Part shown: positions 28,967 through 40,019 of the stretch, piece after piece | Layout: each line of letters starts with the position of its first letter | Numbering within the stretch: the first letter of the stretch is position 1 | Assembly (NCBI GenBank): GCA_018136815.1 | Contig: CM030932.1 | Span: 9,067,628 to 9,131,627 of the forward strand | DNA length: 64,000 bases | Direction: 5' to 3' | Source of the DNA: Isochrysis galbana | Lineage: Eukaryota; Haptophyta; Isochrysidales; Isochrysidaceae | Made by a program: the position numbers and the translations under genes | Notes under the pieces: generated by a model | What the model saw: the letters and a program-made list of their open reading frames with translations, nothing else | The model's database searches: none | Told to the model about the DNA's origin: nothing

Positions 28967-30880
28967 GTGTCTTCAGGCATGCGCGCGCGCGGCTGGGTGG
29001 GGGGTGGGGGAATGGAAGGGGGAGGGAGAGAGGTTGGGAGAGGCAAGTTGGTGGGAGGGGGAACAGTGAGAGGGGGGGCGGCGAGGGGGGGAGGGGTAGA
29101 ACGGGGGGGGGGAGAAAGGGGGGGGGGGGGGAGAGGGGGATACTGAACCAAAATGTATTGTGTTTGGGGGGAGGTGGAGGAGGAGAGAAAGAGGGTTAAG
29201 GTAGAGGGAGAGAGGGGGGGGGAGCGGTGATGAGAGGAGAGAGAGAGAGGAGAGAGAGAGGAGAGAGAGAGAGGGAAGAGGGATGGGGGAGATTAGAGAA
29301 GAGATCCACGTTGGAGGGAGGGAAGAGGCCACAAGAAGAGAGAGTCCTTCTCTCGCGAGCGTACTCGTACGGAGAGAGAGGGCGGCGTGTGTGAGGAGAG
29401 GACGAGAGAGTGCGTCCCCCCCCCCCCCCCCCCCTCCCCCCCGCTCTCATCAGCAGGGCAAAACGAAAGGAGAGAGAGAGCCACAATAATAACTAGAGAG
29501 CCCACCGGGTGTGCGGAGGAGAGGGTCCCCTCCCCCCCCCTTCCCCCCTTCATAGTAATAGTACTGAGGATCCTCTTCCCCCCCCCCCCCCCCCGCGGAG
29601 GGTCCGCTCCCCCTTCCCCCCCCCCCCCCCGCCGCCGCCGCCGGGCAGAGCAGAGCAGAGCAGAACGTCTCTCTCTCCCGACCCCCGCCGCCGTCTCCTC
29701 CCTCCCTCCCTCCCTCCTCCCCCTCTCTCCCCCTCTCTCACTTACTCTCTCTCTCTCCCTCCCTCTCTCCCCCTCTCTCACTTACTCTCTCTCTCTCCCT
29801 CTCTCCCTCCCTCTCTCCCTCTCTCTCCCTCCCTCTCTCCCTCTCTCTCCCTCCCTCCCTCCCTCCCTCCCGGCCTCGCGCTCCATCTCGTCTCCCTCTG
29901 CAACCACCCGCAGATCACTTGTCTCTGCCGGGGGGGCGGGAGGGGGAGAGAGAGAGAGAGGAGGTGAGAAGCGGAGGCTCCCCCCTCCCCCTCCCTTGCC
30001 TCCCCCCCCCCCCCCCTCGCCGCCATCACCAAACGCAACGACGCAACGCCGCCGCGCTTGAGCTCTCCCCGGTGGACGTGCAGCTCTCCCCCTCGCTCTC
30101 CCTTCTTCCCCTCCCCCTGTCAAGGCTCCCCAGCGGAAACGGCGGCGCGCGCCCTTCCCGCGCGAGATGCCCCGCCTCGCGCCCCTCTTGGAGCCCTCAG
30201 AGCTCCCTCCCCACGCCCTCTCGGCGCTCGACGGGGGTGGAGGCGAGGGCGGAGGCGCAGACGGAGGGGGCGAGGGAGGAGGCGGAGATGGTGGAAGAGA
30301 TGGCGGCGTCATGGACGGAGGCGGAGACGGAGGAGGCGGGAGCAAGGGAGGCGACGGAGATGGTGGAGGAAACGGTGGGGGCGAAGGCGGCGCCATGGGC
30401 GGAGGCGGAGACGGAGGAGGCGGGAGGGAGGGAGGCAGCGGATACGGGGGAAGAGAAGGCGGGGTGGCTGAGGAGGTGGAGGCGAGGGGGGTGGCGGCGA
30501 CGGTGGAGGAGGAGACGGCGGCGGCCTCGACGGGGGTGGCGGCGAAGGCGGAGGCGGAGACCTAGGAGGCGGAGGCGCGGAGACGGAGGAGGCGGATGAG
30601 AGGGCGGTGGCGGAGACGGTGGAGGAGGAGACGGTGGCGGCAAAGGGGGGGAACGACGGAGGAGGGGGGAACGGCGGAGGGGGGGGGGGCTGCGGAAGGG
30701 GGGGGGGGGGGGATCTGCGGGGGGGGGGGGGGGAACCTGCGGAGGGGGGGGAGGGGGAGGGGAAGCTGCGGGAGGGGGGGAGGAAATCTGCGAGGGGGGG
30801 GGGGAACTGCAAAGGGGGGGGGGGGGAACTGCAGAGGGGGGGGTGAAACTGCAAAGGGGGGGGGACTGCAATAAGGCTGT
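28967..30880. other. 1.9 kb of simple sequence
   Basis: Poly-G and GA tracts (29000-29290), poly-C blocks (29416-29436, 29578-29594, 29616-29631), CT-rich arrays with a repeated CTCTCTCACTTACTCTCTCT (29729-29790), a GGAGGCGGAGA-type triplet-rich array (30230-30640) and G-run units (30640-30870). Long frames on both strands are only Gly, Pro, Arg or Ser/Leu runs. I support no gene here. Confidence 0.75.
30230..30870 (+). repeat. GGA/GGC-rich minisatellite and G-run array
   Basis: Degenerate GGAGGCGGAGACGGAGG units give way to AACTGCRRAGGGGGGGG units (30700-30870). Strong G-quadruplex potential on the plus strand. Confidence 0.7.
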
Positions 30881-31560
30881 GAATAGGTTTGATTTTGAGC
30901 TATCTAGATATTAGCTAACAGGGCGCTTCGGCTATCTAGATAGATACTAATAGTGGCTCACCACTATCTAGATAGATACTAATAGTGCCCGAGCCTTGCC
31001 TAATATCATTATTAATTAATAGTAATATCTAGATATCTGCTATATGATAATATATTTGATGTTCGAGTGTATATGTGAGTGCATGAGTCATGGCATGAGT
31101 GTGTGTGGGCGAATAAGCTCATACATTACGCTTCATCGATCGCTCGGCCACACCTTGCTCGCGAACATGGCATAAGGTGTATAGGTAGATGGCACTAAAT
31201 GCTAAATGTTGCTTCTTAGTAGTAGTATATTTGTATTGTAATGTTGTACGTAGTAATTTAGTTAGGGGAGGGGGGGGGGGGCAAAAGTCTGGCGCGAAGC
31301 CTCGCCACTCGCCACAAGTGCCAACAACCGCGGCAAGAGACATGGGGCGCAAGCGGACAGCAGCTGCAATGGCAATGGCGGCTGGCTCGCCGCGACCACT
31401 CGCTTCGGCGAGGACTGCCCCCTCCCCCCGGTAGCACTCGGACACCTGGCTCGTCAGGCATGGCGAGGTAGACCACGGGTTAAAGATCATCGGAAAATCG
31501 TCAGAACGCCCGCCACCCGACTCCAGGAGGGGGGCCAACCAGGTGAGCGAGCGACCCCCC
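30881..31560. other. AT-rich gap with CTATCTAGATAG palindromes
   Basis: Two tandem copies of CTATCTAGATAGATACTAAT followed by AGTG (30933-30987), plus further CTAGATA palindromes up to 31040. No gene seen; the 5' end of the LINE pseudogene may begin within the last part. Confidence 0.45.
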
Positions 31561-32930
31561 CCCATGAGTCGAAAGAGACCGAGAACGAAGAAATAAGTAA
31601 GTAAGGGTCTCGGACGACGAGAAATACATAAAAAAGCTCAACAACATATGGCTCCACGTCGACACAGACTACTTCGGAGAGGCCGCTGACACCGGCGATG
31701 GAATAGACACCGGCGAAATCCAAAACTACCACCTCCCGGCTCAATGGGAAAACGGATTCAAAGGACCGAAAAACACGGAATACCCGCTAGCCGATGAATA
31801 CGCCATACACAAAGGCAAAATCGCGCTCGACGCGATCACAGTCTCCGACATCACTAAAGCCACACTCAAAGAGACACGAAGCAACGCCTCGCAGACGGCC
31901 AGGAAAGCTTGGGAGAGACGGCTAGACATCACAAAAGAAGATTGGAAACATGTAGCCAAGCTGTACACCCTTCCACTACTGAAACACGCCGACAAGCACC
32001 CTCACTTCAAACACATCACCCATAGAAGAATAGGGACCAAAAACAGATTCACGGACAGTCCAACGGAAAAATGTAGGCTGTGCAACGTGCAACCGCCATC
32101 AAGAGAACTCTTGCCACCTAGCGTGGTGCCCCGCGACGACGAAAGTATTCGACGCCATAGACGCCATCACACACTACACCCCCAGAGCGAATCGGACCCG
32201 AAAGCAAAAGGCGAAGGACAGACTCTTCGCGTATCCAGACGCGACTACCCCCGATAGCTTGAAAACTCTATACATCAGTTGTACATCATTGCGTGGAAAT
32301 ACATAATAAGAGACTTCTATGGAGTAGAGCTCGAGTCATACAAATACCACTATATACCAATTCTAGAATCCACACGAATGAGGTTCACCACCCTAGTAAG
32401 AGGTCTCACTACGCCGAACACACACAGCCTGTCACGCACAAGAAAGGCGGCCCAGGGAAGAAAACCGAAACTCAAGAACCCGCCAGAGCTCAGCGCTCCG
32501 ATATTTGTAGAAGACGACAAAGGGACATTGAAAATGAGTGCCCGTCTAGGCCTAGTAGCGAACGCAATCGGCCTTGCCGAGAAACTCGCCTAAGACCTAG
32601 ACACACACATCCAGCCTCCGAGCGACAAGCAACCACACCGCGTTAACGACAAAAACAACACAAGGGATAAAAAGCATGCCATGCGTTGACACCCACGCCC
32701 CGACACAGAAGAAATGGGCCACCTAGAGGCACAGGAGGAAGACGGGGAATCTCCACTAGGGGTCGGTGCACCCCGCCCAACCTAACCCCCCCCGCAACCT
32801 GGGCCCCAAGTAGTGCACGAGGGGAGCTGCCTCTAGGCGGGAAGCGAGGGAGAGGAAGGGAAGTGGGCGTGGCTACAGTAGTTAAACCGGCGGCCGCGCG
32901 CGTGGCGAGAATATTAAAAGGTTTTTTTTT
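31561..32930 (+). pseudogene. 5'-truncated LINE (non-LTR) pol pseudogene, copy 2
   Basis: Reading with frame changes gives the C-terminal part of a LINE protein: ADEYAIHKGKIALDA, then KHITHRRIGTKNRF, a zinc-knuckle-like CRLCN ... CHLAWC (C-x2-C ... H-x4-C), LYIIAWKYIIRDFYGVELES, and the end IFVEDDKGTLKMSARLG ... NAIGLAEKLA. A non-coding 3' UTR follows, ending in GAGAATATTAAAAGG and a T-run. A Cys/His knuckle near the C-terminus after RT is typical of several LINE clades. At least two frameshifts and stops show that it is dead. The RT core itself is absent. Confidence 0.65.
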
Positions 32931-33052
32931 CACGACTGCTTGTAACATATCTATATCATCTACGTCCATCATCCATCCATCATCATCATCATGCCCATCA
33001 GACCACATTTCTCCAACAGCTTTCGTTTCGTCCATAGAAGGAAGTCATGGGA

Positions 33053-33634
33053 TCAGACCGGGGCGCCAAATAGAAATGTCTCCCATCCATCCCATTCGTA
33101 TTTGTAGTACAGTTCGGGGCGTGCGGGAAGTCGTGAGCCAGGAATTGTTCCCGATGCTTTATCATACTCTGCCTTCGTTGAAATTCCAAGGCGGCGGACT
33201 TCTTTGAGTGCTTCTCCATAAGGCCGGGGAACACCTAGCCAATCATCCCATCCTTCCCACTCGTTTGGCCATACCGTATCCGGCTGTTGCGGCAGGCGAT
33301 ACGCGCCGGGGCATGAATAATCGTCCCACTCCTCCTTAGATGATAGCCCCATGGATCGCGCCATTTCACGGGCTTCATCAAAGGACCGGAAGATCTTCTC
33401 CTTGGATACGGGCCGGCGTGCAAGTAGAGCTGGCTGTACTGCACGTGCGAAGCACTGTCGTGGTGCTGCGAGGGCCCAGGAGGGAAAACGTGGGACAAAA
33501 GCTCAAATGCGCCAAGCATGGCAATCGCGGTGCACCCGAACTTGCCACATACCTGGCGGTCCGAAAGTCGGCGTCAGGAGCAGGGCGTTGCACGGCGGGT
33601 GCAGCAGGCACAAAGCAGCCAGAGACAATCGCAT
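33053..33634 (-). CDS. Small secreted/targeted protein with two 'integrase repeat units'
   Basis: Exons 33634-33553 and 33465-33053 on the minus strand, an 87-bp GT-AG intron in phase 1; 164 aa. The N-terminus (MRLSLAALCLLHPPCNALLL) looks like a signal peptide or the first part of a bipartite plastid-targeting sequence. The mature part has two copies of the motif often annotated 'phage-integrase repeat unit': SFDEAREMARSMGLSSKEEW ... PNEWEGWDDWLG and EALKEVRRLGISTKAEYD ... YKYEWDGWETFLF. Despite that name there is no integrase catalytic domain. Such repeats are common in algal and some bacterial proteins and their function is unknown. The join is supported by phase and by the repeat beginning right after the splice. 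Confidence 0.72.
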
Positions 33635-34146
33635 GAAGCGAGCTGTTTGCAGATGCCGACGAGATGCGAGGACGTAGGAAGAGTGTCCGACCAGCGCCAC
33701 CCCGTGACCCCCCCCCCCGATGTGGTGGTGGAGGGGAGGAGGGGTGGCGGGGGTGGAAGGGGGGGGCATCAAAGTAGCAAGTAAAACGTGGGTGGGATGG
33801 GGGGAGGAACCTACATGTAAACTTCCGCGTGCAGATGTACTCTCTTGTACTTTTAAAAAAGAGGTGCGGGCTCGGGTCGACGACGCCGAGGGCGCGAGAA
33901 GTACTCCGGAGAGAGAGAACGACAGAGGATTGGGTCCACGCACAGAGGAAGAATACTACTCGGGCAGAGAAAAGATCGTGGAGGAGCGCGAGAGGGAGAA
34001 GCAACGCTCGCAACCCCCGTTCAACAGGAGAAGAGAGAGCGAGAGAAGAGAAGGAGAGGAGAGGAGAGGGAAGGAGAGAGAGGGGAGAGAGAGGAGGAGA
34101 GGGGGGGGAGGGGAAGGGGGGAGGGGGGAGAGAGAGGAGACGCGCG

Positions 34147-36867
34147 ATGGGCAAGTCGAGTAAGCGCGGCCCCTCCCAGCCATCGCCAGACGCCGCTCCA
34201 GCTGTGGCGGAGCAACCGACCGCCTCGCCGGTGAGGAAGCGTCGAGTGGTTCACTCCGTCTTGCCCGAGGCCAGCTTGCTCCCATGGTGGGTCGTCACGC
34301 TCCTCTCAGCCTACAGCCTTCTCAAGATGGGGATGGCGCTCGAGCACCCGTGTGGAGTGCTCGGCATCTCTGGCTCTGTCAGCCGCAGCGCGGTCTCCAA
34401 GGCATACAGGCAGCTGTCGATGTGCACGCATCCAGACAAGCTGCGTGCTCGCTCGGCTCATGATATGAGGCGCGGCGAGCTTCTATTCAAACGAGCGAGC
34501 GCGGCGCGAGAGGAACTGCTCTCTGCCATGCGCGTCCCTGAGGCAGCCGTTGCCGCCGCCGCTCAGAGCGGCGAAGAGCTCGACCTGTCGTCTGCAGAAG
34601 CGTCGTGTTCGACACAGCTTGATGCCGCCTTGTATGCGGGCATGGTCTACCTCGTCAGCTACATGCATGAGCTTGGATTCAGACAGGTGGGCACAGCTGC
34701 TCCCCCTCTATGACCGCATCGGTTTTGAATCCGATTTCGGCGCATCGTCCCCTCGCCTGTGAGGTTGATGGCGAATCTGTGCGCGTCTCGCGTTCGTATG
34801 CCTGCATGAATACACCTCTCAATCACTCTCGCCGAATGTAGCTTGCTGCCCCTCACCCTCACCCCCCCACACCATCCCCTGTTCAACAACACATCATCTT
34901 CGATGTCGCAGATTGGTGCCAACGTGGGCAGTGCCATCTTGGATGTTTTGATGTTTGAGCACGGGGTCACCTGGAGTGCCTCCATCCTGTTGCTATTTCT
35001 GACATTTGGATCCTTCTTCTATGCTCTGCTCCGTCACCTGCTCCTCACTGGGCCCATCACCACCATCCTCTCTGCCGCTGCTACCATGGTCATCGGGCCC
35101 CTGCCAACACTCGCTCTCCTGGTTGCTGTGCCCTTAATGCGCGTTTCGCGCTTCCTCAAGGATTCGTTCGGGGCGCAGAGCGATGAGAGAGCTGTTAATG
35201 CGGATGGTACTGCTGGGGAAAGCGACGACGACGACGAGCAAGAGGAATCGAACTCGGAGAACGCCGCAGCTGTGCCTCCAGCTTCTCAGGGTGCAGGAGG
35301 CACCGTCATGTCTCGTGGCAGCGGCAACATGGGTGCGGACTCCACAACGGCGGATGACGTCCCACGTCGGGGCCTTCGTCAGCGCGGCCGCCCGCCCAGC
35401 AAGGCTCAACTCGCTGCCGACCGCGAAGCCATGTTGCATGGAGAGCGTTCGCCCGGTGATGACGAGGCGGCAACCATCCCAAGCACCGGCAATCCCCTTG
35501 TGAGGGCATGGGCGGCAGTGGGTCGTCGGCCTCCGCCAAGTGGACGGGCCGACGCCGCTGCAGCTATTCAATTTGACTTATTGCTTTCGATGACGAAGCC
35601 CGTCATACCGCTCCTCTGTCTTCTTGCGACGGGGCAGGTGTGAGGCTGCGCATTGTGGCGATCTCCCTACGCTTCCTCACGCGTCTCGACGCGAAAATTC
35701 CTTTGCCGTATAACAACCGAGTAATCCCATCGGCGAGCTCCTAGCGGGGCGGTGGCTTCCTCTTGGCCAAACTTCTGTCCTGGGCGATGCGAGCCGTCTC
35801 CCCACGCTATTCTTCACACATCGTGCGTGGTCGCAGGTGTTCAACGGGCTCATGTTCTCCCTTTTCACGGCGCAAATGCTGCAACGCCTTCCGCCAGTTC
35901 GGTCCGAGCTCACTCACTGCATCGTCGCTCTTGCTGGTACGCGCACAGGCGCCACATTCCGCTCGGCTTGGATGCGTTGAGCAGAAGTGACATGTGCACA
36001 CGAGAAATCGTGGGGACGGCAGCAGCTGGACCTGTGGGATGTTGGGCGCATATACGGAGCTTACATGCACGCCCTCAAATATCTTCTGTAGGTGCTCTCC
36101 ATACGCTCGTGAATTCCGACAAGGCAACCCCACTAGAGAAAGACCCGACTGCTACTCTGCAACTTTCATGGTCATGGTCCGCACGCGATGTCGCGGCGGT
36201 CACCAACGTGGTACTGCTCGGGGCCACATTTACCGCTGTCTCGGGCGCTGGCAATGAACCTCACCTCACCACCTCCTTCGCTGCCGGGCTTGCACTTCGT
36301 ATGTCGGCATATGAACTCCTACCCGCCAAACTGTGGGCTCCTCTTACGCGTGCCCTGAAGGCTCAGGCACTCGAATTTGTCGGCGTAGATGCCGTTGCTG
36401 CCCGCGCCGGCAGCGGCGTAGGCTCGTGCGCTGGTGGTCCGTTTCGCGCTACCCTAGGATGGCTTGGCTGGCTGGAACTACCCTGGGCTGGCGCTCTTGC
36501 TGCCAAAGTGGCATTGCTCTTGCTTCCGGTCCTTGCCACCGCGCAGTGGGGTCTTCGAACGGTTGGACTCTTGACCAGGCTGAGGAAAGAATTGTCTCGC
36601 CAGGGGCGTCCGGCTCGCCTCCGCACGGGCGAATTCCTCGCCCATGTGTTGAGGCGGAGGTTGATCGCTGCCGCCGCCATGACGATCGTGACGTCTCTTC
36701 TCGTCGTTTACTACGCGACGTATGAACTCAACGCCGTAAATGGCTCTCTAGGAAATCTTTTGACTTTGGCGCTTGTCGGCTGCATCCTTGAGTCGCTACT
36801 CTCCACGTACGAGGTGAGGGGTCGGCTCCGATCGGCATTATTTTTCTTCCTTTTCATGCTTTTGTAG
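34147..36867 (+). CDS. Multi-spanning membrane J-domain protein (four exons)
   Basis: Exons 34147-34686, 34912-35637, 35837-35936, 36092-36867; GT-AG introns, phases 0, 0, 1; 713 aa. After a short cytosolic N-terminus and one hydrophobic helix (PWWVVTLLSAYSLLKMGMAL) comes a J-domain (~68-125) with HPD at 95-97 (YRQLSMCTHPDKLR), which would stimulate an Hsp70. Several more membrane helices follow (ASILLLFLTFGSFFYALL; GPLPTLALLVAVPLM), an acidic/Ser linker (~255-340), then further helices (VAAVTNVVLLGATFTAV; AALAAKVALLLLPVLA-like; LIAAAAMTIVTSLLVVYY; C-terminal SALFFFLFMLL). It is probably an ER or organelle membrane co-chaperone. Inside intron 3 a second frame (LDLWDVGRIYGAYMHALKYL) is open and protein-like, so an alternative exon is possible. 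Confidence 0.8.
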
Positions 36868-38006
36868 AAGCCTTAGCGCTTCTGCTGCATGACATTAGAT
36901 TTGAGGCGACTTATTTGCTTCGCAAGACCTCGTTCAGCTATGCGTTTGTTCGAAGCCCTGCTAGTGCGACACCCGGTTAAACAGATTGCCATCCGTCATT
37001 CTCCGTCACGGCCGCCAACTTTCATACTTCCGCAAAGGACCAAACGTTTTGTGTTCCACAACGCTTTTTTTGTGCTCTTTGCTTCCAAGAGGTCCTGCCG
37101 TCCTAGTGGTCCTTGAGCGAATGAAATGGTCTCCGCGAACCGGCAAGATAGTGATCGTTGCAGACGGCGGACCAAGTTGAGGTCACGCACGGCGCTCAAG
37201 CTATACATGAGACGAAAGCGCGCATGCCATGTGGGTGCCATCAAAGAATGATTAGTTGTTTTTAATGCGGTCGACGAACCATCGCCTGCCGACCGGTCGG
37301 TGCACAAAGCAGGCGAGGGTGTCGCAAGCCTTTGGGGCGCCATCGTGTTAAACTGTCTTATGCGTTGCTTCGTCGCCTTAGACTGTCTTATGCGTTTGTT
37401 CGTCTCCTTAGACTGCCTTATGCCTTTGTTCGTCGCAAAAGTATCTGTGGAACGCAAAGTGGAAGGTGGCGCTGAGAGTACTTTGTGAAGGCGGATAAAA
37501 TTGCCATCCTAAGAGTACGAGGTGGGGAGCCAGCGCGAAAGCAATAGGCAACAGGGCTCTCATGGGCGCGATCAGATAACTGATAAGAATTTGCTGTAAA
37601 TTTGAACGCTTTTCGTTTTGGTATTTCGTATTGCGGCTACGTCATGCGGCCCACAGGCCACAAACTAATTCTAGGGTCCTCTCGCCCTCTACCGCTCTTC
37701 CCACCTGGGGCCCGAGCTTTGTGGCCTAGTACGCGAGTGCCCCGGCCATGCATCGGTCGGTCGGACGCTGGCTTTGGACGTACAATAGCATCTCGTGTTG
37801 TGCATAGATGTCGCCACACAGCCCATACATGACCATGCCACCCCCCAATAATCCACCAATGCAGCATGCAGGCTCATGCGCGCCCTCGCTCGTACACTCT
37901 CTCGCACCCATTCTATCTCTGCCGGCTGAAACTCGCCACGCCCGCAGATGGGCTCTCATAGAGACTCATACCAGGTCCCTCGATCTGAGCCAGCCGAAAG
38001 CCGCAC
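36868..38006. other. Convergent gap between the J-protein and phosphatase genes
   Basis: 3' flanks of two convergent genes. It contains a three-unit ~30-bp tandem repeat (37358-37440). No gene seen. Confidence 0.4.
37358..37440. repeat. Three ~30-bp tandem units
   Basis: Units of AGACTGTCTTATGCGTTTGT followed by TCGTCTCCTT, with small changes among copies. Confidence 0.75.
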
Positions 38007-39905
38007 TCACTCGCTATGGTAGCAGTCCTCGTCTCCGAGCTCGACTCTACCAAGACTGATCGTGCTCGAACTCCGAGACAAAGGCCGCTTCGGCTTGACA
38101 ACTCGCAAGTGGCGTCCCGCCGCGATCTCGCGCCGCCGCCAGAGGTGACAAACAATCGCTGCCAAGGATACGCATATAACCCACGTGAGAAAAAGCTTCA
38201 GCCAACAAGGAAAGCCAGCCGGGGAACTCAGATCCGTCAAACGGGCATGTGGGCCGTCGTGATAGCCCGACACTTTGCTAGCAGCGAGCGACTCATATTT
38301 GAGCATGCCAAAATCGCCAAGGCCATTGCTGTCTGGATGAAAATCGCTGGGCATTTGCCACCAAAACACTTCTGGCGGCGATTCGGCCGCTCCTCGTCTT
38401 CGCCTGCCCGTTGGCACGCCGGCGACGCCTTCCACGCTGAAGCCCATGCAGTCAGGATGTTGAAGGCATTCCTCCTCAAGCCATCGCATCGTCGGGCCCA
38501 TGGGGCCGTCGGAAACTTCCTTATGCGGCAGATCTAGCGACGTTCTCGCGTCATGGCCAGCTGTTGGCACACGCCTGGCCCCTTGAGCCGGTAAGCGTAG
38601 CTCTGCGGCAAGATTCGCAGCTCGCCAACGCTCAAGCTCCCATTTCACAATCTTTCCTTTGACTAATACCCCTTCATCGAACGGAAGTGCTCCGGCAGCC
38701 AAATCGGTGCCCGCATCTGTGCTACTCAGCACGGTGGTGGGCGTTCTTGCGCCGTCGCTATTCCTCGTAATTCTAGATGCCACTCGCTCTGATACCACTT
38801 GAACATGATTTGGACGGCGCTGGAATACAGCTTGCAGCGGATACGCGCGTGCGACACTGTCGACGGCGTATCCAGGATACAATGGCAGAACACTCGCCCA
38901 ACTCCCCGATCCCGCTGCTGCCAGCCGTCTCCGAACGCCTGGCGTCGCACCTTGACGGCTGCTTGCTTGATGGATAGCTTTGTCAGGGATGCGTTGGGTT
39001 CGGACGGAATCGCTGAGAGTGGCATCACCCGACCCGCGAGGCTCGCAAGTCCATGCCGCTAATGAGCCGTAGTAGGCGCGACTCATCCCCACATCGATCA
39101 TGTGGAGCAGACCTCCACAACGAGATAGTGCGTGAGTGTGTCCTGGAACAATCGTATGGCCGACCACCATCCGCCAAGCTCCGACGGCCTCGAGTGTCGT
39201 ACGAAGTGCCGAACAAATGAGCGCCTCATCGCCCACAGCAAATCCGCGGTACCAAACCGGCCCATTATCACCGGTGAGGCCCGTGAATGCACTGCCCGCT
39301 TCACGAGCATGACCGAGCGCCTCGTGCATGCGTTGATTAATGTCAGCCAAGAGATCATCGCTCGAGGCGACGTCCTTTGAGTCCATCCCCAACCCAGCCT
39401 CTCTGCCAACCGTGGAGCGCGAGCTGCCTTCTGCGTTTGGCCTCAACATGTCGGGGTGGAGGCCGGCGTGTACGAAGAGGGTGCGGCATGGCCCGCTTCC
39501 TACGACCACCGCGACTCGATGCTGCCTGAGCTCCTGCCCCAGCTTCCCGTGTAGGGGGTCAAAGAGCGCGCTCCACACCGCTTGCCCGCCCGCCGTCTCG
39601 AGCTCATCTGGCGAGACATAGCGCACGTCTCCCTCGAGGTTGAGTACCTCATGATTGCCGAGCAGTCGGAGGACGCGCCCTCCGTGAGCCTGCGCCTCAG
39701 CTTCAAGGCCACGAAATAGAGCGAGTAACTCGCGCGACTGAGGACCACGGTCGAGCAGGTCTCCCGTCTGGACGAGTGTCGCGTTGCCGCCATCCCACCG
39801 TCCAGAGGGCGAGAGAAGGCCGCACAGCCGGAGCGCGGCCTCCGCCTGTGCCAAGTCGCCGTGCAGGTCGGCGACAGCGAAGAGTCTGGAAGAAGAGAAG
39901 GACAT
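38007..39905 (-). CDS. Shewanella-like protein phosphatase 1 with C-terminal membrane anchor
   Basis: Intronless; 632 aa from the Met at 39905 (MSFSSSRLFAVADLHGD). The frame is open to an upstream Met at 40019, but that extension is Arg/Glu simple sequence, so I prefer 39905. Calcineurin-like metallophosphoesterase signature: ADLHGD (11-16), GDLLDRG (48-54), LLGNHEVLN (~81-89), FVHAGL (~160), VVGHTIVPGHT (~270) and a metal-binding GGLLHMIDVGMS. SLP phosphatases are PPP-family Ser/Thr (or Tyr) phosphatases of bacterial origin found in plants and algae. The C-terminal half is unlike the family core and ends with a hydrophobic helix (WLKLFLTWVICVSLAAIVCH) and a basic tail, giving a tail-anchored enzyme. 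A paralogue lies 2.5 kb away in divergent orientation. Confidence 0.9.
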   Translation of the reverse strand: MSFSSSRLFAVADLHGDLAQAEAALRLCGLLSPSGRWDGGNATLVQTGDLLDRGPQSRELLALFRGLEAEAQAHGGRVLRLLGNHEVLNLEGDVRYVSPDELETAGGQAVWSALFDPLHGKLGQELRQHRVAVVVGSGPCRTLFVHAGLHPDMLRPNAEGSSRSTVGREAGLGMDSKDVASSDDLLADINQRMHEALGHAREAGSAFTGLTGDNGPVWYRGFAVGDEALICSALRTTLEAVGAWRMVVGHTIVPGHTHALSRCGGLLHMIDVGMSRAYYGSLAAWTCEPRGSGDATLSDSVRTQRIPDKAIHQASSRQGATPGVRRRLAAAGSGSWASVLPLYPGYAVDSVARAYPLQAVFQRRPNHVQVVSERVASRITRNSDGARTPTTVLSSTDAGTDLAAGALPFDEGVLVKGKIVKWELERWRAANLAAELRLPAQGARRVPTAGHDARTSLDLPHKEVSDGPMGPTMRWLEEECLQHPDCMGFSVEGVAGVPTGRRRRGAAESPPEVFWWQMPSDFHPDSNGLGDFGMLKYESLAASKVSGYHDGPHARLTDLSSPAGFPCWLKLFLTWVICVSLAAIVCHLWRRREIAAGRHLRVVKPKRPLSRSSSTISLGRVELGDEDCYHSE

Positions 39906-40019
39906 CCTCCCTTTCCCTTCCCCTTCCTTCCTTCCCTCTTCTCTCTCTTCCTCTCTCCCCCTCTCCGCGCTCTCTCTACGCGGCGCGAGCGGGAGAACCG
40001 AGGAGGAGAGAGACGCCAA

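Noticed and set aside
29293-30874. Long Gly/Pro/Ser/Arg ORFs, including a 132-codon Gly-rich frame from 30167
   Set aside because: Pure simple sequence; the opposite strand is equally open.
37000-37500. Iterated ~30-bp units considered as a CRISPR array
   Set aside because: The units at 37358-37440 are directly tandem with no unique spacers, and the genome is eukaryotic.
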